Source: Ciona intestinalis
Taxonomy: Eukaryota > Chordata > Ascidiacea > Phlebobranchia > Cionidae
Length of the DNA: 64,000 nucleotides
Direction: 5' to 3'
NCBI RefSeq assembly: GCF_000224145.3
Contig: NC_020174.2
Location: 124,001 to 188,000 of the forward strand
Below are positions 1 through 12,800 of the stretch, piece after piece. How positions within the stretch are numbered: the first letter of the stretch is position 1; every line of letters starts with the position of its first letter. Under the pieces are notes generated by a model. That model worked only from the letters and a program-made list of their open reading frames with translations, did no database searches and was not told where the DNA came from. A program made the translations under genes and the position numbers.

Positions 1-701
1 AGTTAAAATGAGTTACATTATACACTCGCTGACTAGCACTGTGAAGCGTATAGTTTCATAATATGTCAATTCCCAACTAAACATTTCGCTGCTAAAAGCA
101 ATTCCCTCTCATAGCACAACGAATGCTTCATATGATTTGCTTCTCAGTAATCTACAATTATCTACAAATGGAACTTGTGCTATTCCGTATAATAACATGT
201 CTCACAAAGTTCGTTGCTTGCTTTCAAAAGTCGAAACATGTAATATACGAATCGCTTCACTGATTATGAGTTTGAACGTCGAATGAGAGCGCTTGGTGGT
301 GACTACACCAACAACCGTGGTTTATAAATCGACTACTTGAATATTTGAAAAGCGGGCTGAGCTTAATGTTTGAACAAGCAACGATAGGGAGGTCCGAATG
401 TTTGCAGTTCGCTTCTATCTACACACACTAAATGATTATACGACACTGCCCCACATCGTGTGTGGACACAGCCAGCCTTGGAATACACAATCAATCAACA
501 TTACATTCCTTAACGAAGGGAAGTCGCCTAAATTACGTCAGAACCGCAACTTAAATAACAGATCCGTCATCTTTGTTTTATTTGCAAGGAACCTATGTTT
601 GCGAAGTTTTTATGACTAAATGCAAAGTTACCAACACACAAATAAATGTTTGATATGAATATCAAGGTTACAATTATCGAGTATATCCTCATTATACTTA
701 T

Positions 702-791
702 AGTATAGCAGATGTTTCACCAAGTCTACTCAGTCTTTTACAAGCACTGAAGAAGCCATTGAGAGTTTGTTGATAAAACATCTGCTATACT
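702..791. repeat. Foldback element
   Basis: Arms TAGTATAGCAGATGTTT (702-718) and AAAACATCTGCTATACTG (775-792) form a near-perfect inverted repeat around a 57-base loop. AAACATCTGCTGAT is also part of the 91-bp satellite that begins just to the right, so the two are probably related. Confidence 0.6.
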
Positions 792-852
792 GTGATCCAC
801 AATGTAATGTAGAGCCCACATTGAATAAAGCAATCTTGTTATAAAGACTTAC

Positions 853-3800
853 CCTGAGAAACGGAGAAGTCCAAAACACAGGATCCAGTGGCCAAGATCC
901 CTCAGCTACATTAATCATAACAAACCTCAAATATTCTAAGAATTTAAAACATCTGTTGATAATTTAGACTCCAAAAAATCAGTGTAAAAGAGGTTACTAT
1001 CCACCAAGTTGCTGTCCAAAATATCTGCTGATCAGGAGTTTAGTATCCAGACAGTAACTTGGTCCATCATCAGTGTAAAAGAGGTTACTTTCCACCAAGT
1101 TACTGTCCAAAACATCTGCTGATCATGAGTTTAGTATCCAGACAGTATGGTTTATCATCAGTGTAAAATGGGTTACTATACACCAAATTACTGTTCGAAA
1201 CATTTGCTGATCATGAGTTTAGTATCCAGACAGTAACTTGGTCCATCATTAGTGTAAAAGAGGTTACTATCCACCAAGTTACTGTCCAAAACATCTGCTG
1301 ATCATGAGTTTAGTATCCAGACAGTAACTGGGTCCATCATCAGTGTAAAAGAGGTTACTATCCACCAAGTTACTGTCCGAAACATCTGCTGATCATGAGT
1401 TTAGTATCCAGACAGTAACTTGGTCCATCGTTAGTGTAAAAGAGGTTACTTTCCACCAAGTTACTGTCCAAAACATCTGCTGATCATGAGTTTAGTATCC
1501 AGACAGTAACTTGGTTCATCATCAGTGTAAAAGAGGTTACTATCCACCAAATTACTGTTCGAAACATTTGTTGACCCACAGCACTGCCTATAACTTTGCA
1601 CGATCCCTTCCTAAACACCCTATAAACCCCTCATATTCCATCATCGCCCCGTCCCCACCCATCCTCCCAACATACAACACCTCCATCACCAACTCAAGGT
1701 GTCTACAATCCTAACAAACCAACTTTTCAATTAACTTAAAGCCGCAAAAGATTTTGAATATTTGTGGTCGGCTGTAACGGCCGCGAGCTAGCCCAGTTTA
1801 CTTTGCAAAATGCGAGCTGCGTTATCAACATACGGGACGTGTCTCGAAATTCAAGCACCTTAAGTAGATTGAATGGGAGAAAGTGATTTAAAGATTTAAT
1901 TCGAAACATCACACCGGATCCTATGCTATCACGAACTTCATATCATACATACTTCCACCTTGTTATAATTCCTTTCGTTTCTAAGTAAACTGTAATTATG
2001 GTTATAAATGGAGGCTTCGGTATTTCTCTAATAGCTATGATATGATGGGTGAATCTGGCCCTGATATAGCACTTATATTGTTGGTCGATTCTCGATGCAA
2101 TATAACAGAATACACCAAGTGCTACTAAATATACAGCAAACAAAATCAAGTCCAACCAATGGTGTACCAAGACAAATTAAATATAACTTGTTTAAATAAG
2201 TGACGAATGGTGCCAACATCCTTGGGTTGACTCCAACTAATGGTGAATCAAAGCGAAACATTACCGATAACTAGAACCATTAACCTCTCATAAAAATCGA
2301 GTCTCCGCAACAACCTGCCTACCTACTCTACATTTGAACGACTGAAATCGAGATCACATTGTAGTATGAGCCTCGAAACAAATGAAGCAAATCTTGGAAT
2401 GTCTTTCGATAACACCCGCACCGACACGCATGACGTCACAAACCTTAAGCGCGAATTCTATTGTGACGTCATAAAACATTTAAACAAAATCTAAAAATTT
2501 AATTTTGCAGAAAATTTTCGTTTTTCTTATCAAGGGGGAAAATAGCGCGAATTCAACCGAGCGTCCATTTCTACGCTCCATTTAAGCTTGTGACGTAACA
2601 GTGGTCAAGAAACAGTTTTAAAACGCGACGCCTTTAACGCGAAGTTAATCGAACTTTAGAATTTTAAACAATCGTCAACAAATAAAAGTCGCGAGAACGC
2701 TTGTTTTGATTCGGATGGGGATTTTGATCTTTTTGTTCTTTGATGTCGAAAGTTAAATTTACATCGTCGCAAATAACAAAATATCTTTTAAACTAAAAAC
2801 AAAGGATACTTGGGAAATCTTTTTTGTGTCAATTTTGCGGGAACGATAAAATATCGAATCCTTCCCGATATTTTCATATTTATGCGGGTTAATGTCGTCA
2901 CAATCAAGTCACGTCACAATAGAATAACAGAAGTTATTGTGACCATGGAATCGGAAACCGATAAAGATTAACTTCGATTATTGGTGGGGTTGGTTCGATG
3001 AGTCACTTATAAATATATGACGCTGGGTTGGCTTGGACCTATATTCTAAACACTGTGTATATACATGATATATATAATGCGTTGGGTGGAATATCCACGA
3101 TAGGTTTGGGTTGTATAGACGGTGCATGTAGAGGTTGGTATGTTATGTTTTACCGCTTATTTTATTGTTAGTGATTTCTTTGATTGCTTTTTCTTTAATC
3201 AAGAATAAATGTTCGAGTTAAAATTACACCCGGAAATATTTCTTTACGTCATCACTACCTACGACATCATTGCCTACGTCATACCTTGTTCCACACCACA
3301 GTTGGCTTGGGCCTTCCTTCAACTTTACATTCGAATCTCACTCGATCTCCATGTGTGACGTCACGATGCGTGAGAACTTGTGAGAAGTAAGGTCGTCGAT
3401 CGGTTGACATGGCGGTTGATTCCTTTGCTGGGGGGAGGGGGGCTTGGGTTAATGGGCACGTAATGTTGTATTGAATACATCGGGTACGTAATGTTGGATA
3501 TCGGTTTGTAATTCAAATTTATATGAATAAATAATCAGCTTAGGAAATCAGGAGAATCCATATTTGCATTGAACCACTTTTATGTTAAATAAGCAAGTTA
3601 TATAAAGTAAAGATTATTAGTTGTTCATCGTTTATTCAACAGGCAACCAAAATTCTCCCCCAGATGTTTAGTTTTAACACAAGTTGTATTTAAGCAAAAT
3701 AATTTTATAAATATTTAAAATAACAAGTAGCGCAGGTGATTTAGAAGGTAAGAATATGAGGAATAACAGATGTTTTGAAGAATAATTAAAAGAAAAGAAA

Positions 3801-6800
3801 AAGAAAAGAACCGTCTCGAAGATGATGAGTCAGCATAAAGAAGGATGACTTGGAAGATATTCAATGACGTCATTATATGATGGTTGGTTAGCTAAAGATA
3901 ACGAGGAAGTAACTTCAGTGAGTCTTGAACCTGGAACCTTCAGTTTTAAGAACAGTTGGGTTGAAAAAGTAAGTTTTAAAGCAGAAAGTTGGAGTTGGGT
4001 TATAATACGGTAGTGGTTTGTGTTGGTGAAGTGAGTATATACACAGTTTGTTTGTTATGTTGTATGTACAAGCGGTTCTTAAGACTTACAGCACATTCTG
4101 ATCTTATGAATATGTTTGTGGCAATCGAAAACTTATGTTTATAACTTTACACAACACGTATCAATATTATACATAAACATAAGTAATTGTTAATTCGGGA
4201 ACGTTTACGGGAGCAGTGCATGTTGTTATAAAGGGCCATGAGCAACTAATGATATCATCCGTGTGTTGTGTGTAACGTACATTGCACTTGTGCGTTAGAA
4301 AGTTGAAGTGACCGCATTATACCAAGAAACACGGAGATACAAAATATGTGAAGTGTGTAAGATGCCCCAGGCTAAATATGTTGCTCCGCTAAACTAGAAG
4401 CTATGGAACATGCATTCGTAGTTAGAATTGGAACATAACAAAAATAACTTTAACGTTCACGACGAAACAAATCAAATGTTCAAGAATATTATTTTAATCG
4501 TGAGCTACTAATCCTTACTGTTATTAATAAGTCGTGTATGTCGCCAAGTTGAAATTTCCCTTATTTAAGCAGGACTTTATTTAACACTCACTCTTGTTTC
4601 ATTTAACACTGAGGATGGTGCAGTTTCAATAAATCAACTTTAACCATCCTCAGTGTTAGATGAGGGTTCGTGTTTAAAAAGCTACCTTTCCACTCAACAC
4701 AACCAACCTGCCAACACAAGTTCCACAAGACAACTTGCTTTCCCGGCAACGTTGTTCGCCACACACCTGTAAGTACCACCGTCGGTGGGTTTTAAACCCT
4801 GTACCTTCAGCACTGATTCACCAGTAGAAGGAGATTGAATGGAAATGCGACCCAAGGTCTGGAGTTTGGAAGATCCCTGCGAGTAATTACCAAATTTAGA
4901 CAATTGCTTCTTAACCAATTAAAACACTCCCTTAGACTGCTGTAGCTAAAGTCATGCATAAAGAACAAACACGATAAACAACAGTAGTTAAATCACGCTG
5001 AACGACAATAAGGTCAATATATATGGAAAGTCACGAAAGCCAAATGATACAAGTGTTTTGACGGATTAATTGATTACACGGTGATAAGTAAACGTGTAAT
5101 ACCGACTGTCGTTACTCCGACAACCGGGGACAAATAAGTTGCATTACTTGCATCCATTCATTCATCTACCAACGATTACTTTTACACTACCCAACCCCAG
5201 GTTAATATTGTGTTAGAATTATTTAAATATTAAACCATGTTTTGCATTTTCCAAATCTTTACAACGCGCTAACATCACCTAATAAAGGCAGTAGTTGGTA
5301 CAATGAAAGATAGTCGTCACAGTAGTTATATAGTGGATTCTGTTACGTCACAAAGCTGCGCGGTGACGCGAGACGAAGGGTCCTTCAATATCGGAAGAGA
5401 TTTTTAACAAAAATCGACGCAAACCCGAAAATGGTGTTGCCATATTAAAAGCTGGGAAGTTACTTAGCATTGAATTACGCGGGTGGATTGTTTGGTTTGT
5501 TTTGACACGGAAACACTGGGGACTATACTATGTTTCTAATAATAACTAATATATCTATTTTGGGTTAGGGGATTTACATGGAAAAACATTAGGATTATAT
5601 TTTTTTCAGTAAATCAGTAAAATTAAACAATATTTAATTTTAATTATATATTTTATCGACAATTGATAATGTTCGGGAATTGTTTATTTTATACAGATTC
5701 AATGTTACGTCACAATACCGAATTTATCAATGTTAAACTGAAATAAAAATGTTTATTACGTCATAAAATATTCTAATCATGCTATTTATTTTAGGATTCA
5801 AACTCCATTGATGTCATACTTCGAACTGTGATGTCACAACAGATAAGTGTGACGTCACAAACATATAAACGAAGTTTCAAAATGCCAAACCCGAACCGCA
5901 TCGCGTCGAACACGACATTTCGCGAAAAGACGATGTCAGAGAATGTTTGCATGCGCGTAACAATGGTCCTTGTTTACGAAACAATGCAAGTGAAGCGAAA
6001 AACAAATAACCGACTTTAGAAATTTCGAGCGATGACGACGTTTCTAAACCAACAGCCGGTGTCGTAAATTAAACAAATTGTCGTCATTATTTCGGGGTGT
6101 TTAAACAAATTAAACTCGTAACGATAATTATGACAAGAGTTATTGCAACAGCCCATTATAAAATAATTTATCACCTCTTTAACACTGATGCGACCGTTAA
6201 AATCAAGTTGATTTACTTTTATATATAAAACAACTTTTACGGTAGCGAAAACGATTTACAAATATTCACAATTTAAGTTTTTTTACAAGCGTCAAGCTAC
6301 TTAATAATTTAGCAATAAAGTTAAGTTGTACTTAAACTTAAAACCAGATTTAGTCAAAACTTTTGTTAAAACTTAATTCAACAAAAACTTGATCTTCCTA
6401 ATGCGCGCAAATTGCTGCTGTTACGTCATTATAGGCTCAGTGACGTAATAAGAGGAATTATCATATAACAAGCAACAGAAATCTGATATTTTTGACTTTG
6501 GTTTAAAAAGATGAAACGCATCAGTGCCCCAGGCAGCACTTTCTTGCAGTGTTGACCAAATAAAATATCAACGCAGCTTATGCAAAGCAATATGTTGCAA
6601 GTAAAATATCCCCGGCAACACTGGCTCAGTATCAAACTACAGTAATGAACGTGGAGGGTCAATAAGTGTCAGAGATAACAAGGACCAATGTTTCGTCACA
6701 AACAATCGACGGGCAATACGATACACGTCATAATGGAGGAGTTGTCGCAAAATAAAACTAGAATCAAATAAATAAAAAAAAATATTTGCAATTATGTTAA

Positions 6801-9800
6801 TTAGCTTAATCGTTAATTAAGCATTAAATCTCAACTTAAAATACCTTGGGTTTAATCCGACTTAAGTTGATACCACGGCTGCGCTAAACTTGGTTTAACT
6901 TCTAAACTGACTTAAACTATATTTAATTTCTGCATTTAATAAACACGCAACTAATTAAGGTAATTGGTAGCAATTAGGCGGCAAAGGACACAGTTAAATA
7001 TAACGAACAACTATACCCATTCACGATACTGTCTTCGCTACTCTAAAATATCGCAGCTCGGTCGACGTAACAAGTGCAGCCAACCGGAACGCCACTTCAC
7101 GCTTGGCTGGACAGCAAGAATTTACTTTTTAACGTTATCTTGAAAAATCTCTGCAGTGTTGCCAGATGTTGAGATATGCAGCAAGACCGTTTGAATTCAC
7201 GGCTTTTACATTTTAAGCTGGCAACACTTGGAGGTTGATAAGCCACAAGGTGTATGAACCAGAACGAAGATAAAACTTTGTTCAAAGTTACAAAGTGCTT
7301 GTTAAGTTTATAACAAAATACGTTCAACTCATTGAAAACGAACACGATGCCCAAATAAATTGAAACAGCGAAGATGAGGGAATTAATTGCAAGCGATAGT
7401 CGTAAAATTACACACTGGATAAAATTACAAACTAAACGACCGTTTTTGCGGAGATTTTTATTGAACAAACATTTGAATATCCTTGCGTGTTTTAATTACG
7501 AAAACCAAGCCCAAATATTAAGCTTGATTAAAAGTCCAATTTTGTTCTTCAGCATTGATAATCAACATAGGAAACATCTGCTCAACATGAGTTTAGCATC
7601 CAATATCTGGGCTCTAATTTAAATCGCAATAAAACTAGTTTATTGAAGTTTCGCGATTCAAATTAAATGTGGAATATTTGCATTCATTTATTCTATGACG
7701 TCACCATTGAATTGTTCCAGAATAGCCAACAGGTTCGAGATATGAGACAATTAAGATGTTTATGGTAATGCCGCATCGCCGCGGGCGTATTTTACACTGG
7801 GAGCAAACTATGTTTATCTCGTTACATGAATGGGTAATACAGATATATACAACTAATCGTGGTATCGAATTAAAAACTATTATTGTAGTCGTATAATACT
7901 GTGGGGTAAGATGGACACCGTTAGCACATAATATCCCATATTTCCCCATCATGTTATACAATTAACAACGCTCTTTTAAAGTCATGAGAATACGGGTGTT
8001 CAATTCGGGTTATGTTATTTGTTTACTACTGAATTGGACGCTAAAAGAGAATTAAACATGTCCCATCTTGCCCCAACTTACCATATTAATACAAAATCGT
8101 GGGCAATGTAACTCATTGATCAAAACATTTAAGCGCCCATGCTTTGATCAAATCTTTTAAATTTAACATTTTTAATTCTTCTGGCTTATCTTATTTTCAT
8201 TTTCAAAGGTATCGATTCAAACTGCTTTCATACGTCATATTTGTCGCATTGTTATTCCGTGTGTGTGGTCTTTATGTTTGCACTTGGATTAGATACGTCA
8301 CAACTACGTCATTATCATCCCACAGTCTATTTAGCATAAGTAGACGGGACGATGGATAAGTTGGTCCCAATGTTATCTAGGTCCTTTTATATTCAAACCC
8401 GTGTAAATGATGCGGGGGGTTGGGTGGGTGTTGGCTGTCTATATAAATGCACTTAATACTTGGGAATGTTTGTAATCAAGTTTAATGACGGGCGTTGCAT
8501 CGCTTAATACGTATTTTCGTTATTTGATCTTCGTAACAAGTACGAAAACAAAAAAAAGTTGTGTTCTGTGAGTTTTATATTAAAGTTGAATTAAATGCAG
8601 TTTGGGAAATACGATAAGTAAACATGGGATGTTATGTTCTAACGTCATCTTACTTCACAGTAATTTATGTNNNNNNNNNNNNNNNNNNNNNNNNNNNNNN
8701 NNNNNNNNNNNNNNNNNNNNATGGGGTCATGAAGCCACCATGTATAACGCGCAAGGCGACACCTGTGTATTAGAGGTGTAATCTAAGGTTGAACAGATGG
8801 ATGAACGGATTTACATAATTGATCTGTTACTAAGCTACGTATGAAGGTAAGACTCCGATCGCCTAAATGTCAGCTTCTATAGCGTGCCTTGTTTCAATAG
8901 GATCTCACCCATATTGAATGAAAATATTAAGTTACCCACACGCGATATAGCTCTCCTACAACACCGTGCGGCCACATACTATTAAATATTCATCTGCTAG
9001 GTGGCGCAAGAAATGCCGTAGTAATTTGCAGCCTAATTTCTATTTGTTGTGATATCACAATTGGTCAGTGTGACCTTACACCTGATGACGTAATGCTAAT
9101 GAACCGTGACGACCCGGTAAAAAGACTTTTAAGCGAAACGTAGAAAACTGGAAAGGGGGAGGGGGGGTGAAGTGTTTGCTACTCCCCATATTCCTAGGCG
9201 GTATAACAGGTCGCAAAGGTAATACAGAACACGTGGCGTTAAAACTTACGTGGGCCCCGGTTGAAAGTTAAAATATAAATCTGTACCGTATTAAGTTTGG
9301 TACATTTTTATTTCCCAAAAATACCATCACGGCAAAATATTTGCTGATCCAAGCTATCTGTTTGAAACCGTCCACCCATAAACCAAACTCCGAGGTCACA
9401 ATTGGATTAATTTCAAAAAAGCCAAAGATAATTGAAGAAAAGCGGGCATGGTGTCTACGAAACAGAACCCCCGTGTTGTAACGACTTTCGTTGCCCCGCC
9501 ATGCGAGGATAAACAAGTTACATTTATTCGATTACACCCCGATAAGTTTTAATCAAATAATATTTTGTCACAGCATGAACAAGTCCCATCCAACTCACTT
9601 TGCACCACACGACTGTTGGTTGTGGTATCCCGGTGACTTTGCAACGAAACTCCGTAGTCGTTCCTTCCTCTGCTACGCTTGACTGAGGTTTTAACGTGAA
9701 CTGTGGTGACCTTTCCACACGACTGACCATCGTTGCGCATGAGTGGTTTTCAACCGCGACTGCAAGAATGAGAATTCGAATATTTACGACAATACTTTGT

Positions 9801-12800
9801 TTGTGATGGAACAATGGTGGGGTAAGATGGATCCATTAGCATATAATATCCCATATTTTCAGTTGACAAAGCTCTTTTAGAGACGTGAGGATACCGCTAT
9901 ATAATGAATATTATTTGTTTACCACCAAACGGGGCGAGAAATGAAGTAAAAACATGGACCATCTTACCCCAACCAAAATATTTGGTTTCGGAGTATGATT
10001 GGTAACTATTATGACGTCATACACATCATTGTTTAATCACAACTTACTTTGTGTTCGGGAAACTCCCTCACTGTTTATCAATGAAGGTGATGACGCAGTA
10101 AGTGACGTATCCAATGACGTATCCAGTGATGTGGCTAATGACGTAGCTAATGACGTAGTTAGTGATGCAGTTGAAGCTATACTGTGACGTTTTTCCAAAT
10201 TTTCGCTGACGTCACAATTCGTTGTTCTAAAGAATAACGGACATTGTCAAGTTGCTTATGACATCACACCTGTAGTATTACGTAACAAGACGCACAATTA
10301 GTATATCGTAACAGAACAATTACAACTGTAATAGATAATAAACTTTGTTAAAACACAACTAACTCGCTCGTACGACCTGCTTTTAAATGAAAAGATTCTT
10401 TTAATTAAAACAACAAAAGAAGTTTACAGAAAACAGTCACAATAACACAATGTGCATAAACTATGTAGATTGTCGACCGTGAACTCATGTCACAACTGCC
10501 ACACTTTCATATAAGCGCCAACTATTCGCGGAAACTTTTAAATTTCGTCACATCTCAAATCGAGCTGAACCATAGACACCTGTGCTGATAAATGTGCGAT
10601 AGTGACGTAACAGTGCGACGTGCTGCGTCACAATGCTTGCTATGTCGTGGAAAATGAAAGTAAAACACGTCTCTGTTACATCACAAACCCCATTCATGAA
10701 ACACACTCCGCTTTTCTAGACATATTATGACGACACACAGGGCATTGTGACAAATAAAACAAACTATGAATTCACAAGGGGTATGATTCAGTAATAAGGA
10801 CCCTTGACAATCACTTTTGTTCGATAATAAAATATATTTAACGAGAGCAACGTCTTCATGCTTCACTGCACATGCCGATAACCGAATAAAACCGAAACAA
10901 AACGACTTAAACTCGTTTGTGAATAAGTTAAACACAAAACATACTTAACACCCAAACACCTCACAACACTAAGCGACAAGCTTACCAAGTTTTACAAAAT
11001 ATTGTCTCAAACGAACCACTAACCAACACACCACTAGGACAGCTAACTTGTTAAAGCCAATAATAACTCCAAGTAAAACCAACTGAAACTAAACTTACAA
11101 CAAACGTAAGTGGCCTCTTTAAAAACTTCAAATAAATCGATATTTGAAGAGTCACCGAACGTAAAGTTGCTTTGATTCCTAACATGAGAAATCTTGTTTA
11201 AGAAACCACTAACGTGACGATGGATTATAAGTTCGGTTTTCTCTCTGCCTGTAAACCAATATAACGATTCTAGAGAAAGTCGTACATTGGGGTAAGATGG
11301 TCCTTTTTCATTCTCTTTTATCGTTCCACTAAGTTATCTTACGACTCCAAAATATCATTGTTAATCGTACAAAACACTTGGGGAATATGGGATATTATGT
11401 ACTACTATGGGATATTATGTAGTAACCATCTTACCCCACAGAACCCTACATCACAAATATTGTATATATCTCAATTTACAATATTAAATCTAAATAACTT
11501 GAAAAGCAGACTGCGCTTAACACAAGGAACCATCGCCTTACTATACCTTTACAACTAAATGCAGCTTATTGAGTTTAATATGAAGTAAGATTGCGCTCAA
11601 GTTAATGATTAACCAACGTTTAGTACGGGTGGCCACGTCTTCAATACTTCGCTATGCCACGGGTTCGTATTATAAGTTGTATGTAATAAATGGCCATAGC
11701 GTAAATTCGCTTACCGTATTAAATATTTATGATTCCTAATTGTTGTCATATTTAAGGTATTTCTACACAACAGAAATATTTGTTGAACGAAATAAACCTT
11801 TTATTGAATGCAAATGAACGTGGTTGCCAAGTGAAAGCTGCTTTGTCGGTTTTAAAAAATGTAAATTTTGAAATTGCAATTACGAAAATGGAGATTTTTT
11901 ACATTTTGGGTCATTTTGTAACGCAAAAGTCTAAATTTAGGGAAAAAAAACAAAAAAAACAATTACTTTCCTCTTCGAATGCAAGTAATAATCTTTTGTG
12001 TCGTAACAAACGAACAATTAGCGAAATTCCGTAATTCGTTTGTTACGAAGTGCCGGAAACAATGACGTTTGTTACAATAACAATGGGTTGTAATTGTCAC
12101 TCGGTAGTCGGAGCGAAACAACAAAAATGTCACTTAAAGGTCGCTCTGTGACGTCATGGAAGGTTTGTTGCGTCATAGTAGATATGAAAGCAAATATGTT
12201 CAGGTGTTTCAAACTTTCGGGGAATTTTTGGAAAATAATATTAATTTTAAAATGTTGTTTAAATTTAAACACGGCAGCCGTTATACTGTGAAACACTATA
12301 CGGGGTGATATTGCTGCAGCCCCCTTTTATACCTAACTGCGCTAGTTGCATAAATACTGTTCGAGCGGGAACTGAACTAACTTAGTATTTAAACACGTCT
12401 GTTTCCAACCCCATTACCAACTCGATAATTTCGCATAAATTTAATATTTTGCAACAAAATTTCAATAACCTAAGAACCGCGTAAATAGCATATGAATGAC
12501 ATTAAAACAAAGCTTATTTTCCATCAACAGTATCTGCTTCTTACCTCATATCTCCTGTTTCTCGCAAAACTTAATTACTGACTTGTTTATCATGGAAACA
12601 ACATGCGTGTCTTATGCGCAGTCATGCGTGAATAACATATGACGTCATTACCTTATATATAACTTGTGTATTAGAACCCTCGATGCATCGACTCGTCGCG
12701 TTTTCGGTGAATTAGGGTCGCGATTTGCGAGGAATGTACCGACAACAGGGATTGTGACGTCACAGCCACCATTTAGTGGTAACAGAGGTCGAACCTCCAG

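Larger units (their letters stand above)
906..4707. other. Intron of the Ig-domain gene
   Basis: Apart from the 91-bp satellite and a foldback element, I see CRE-like TGACGTCA at 2431, 2464, 3357 and 3865, a G-rich patch at 3.43 kb, and no convincing exon on either strand. Confidence 0.6.
4910..9598. other. Intron of the Ig-domain gene
   Basis: AT-rich sequence with TGACGTCA at 5850 and 7695, CpG-decayed TGATGTCA at 5811 and 5829, an old SINE remnant near 5.11 kb, one MITE and one gap. Short ORFs here show no recognisable domain. Confidence 0.55.

Noticed and set aside
10089..10187. Four-residue repeat peptide (SDVSNDVSSDVANDV)
   Set aside because: Explained by the 12-bp DNA repeat; no start, splice or conservation evidence for translation.
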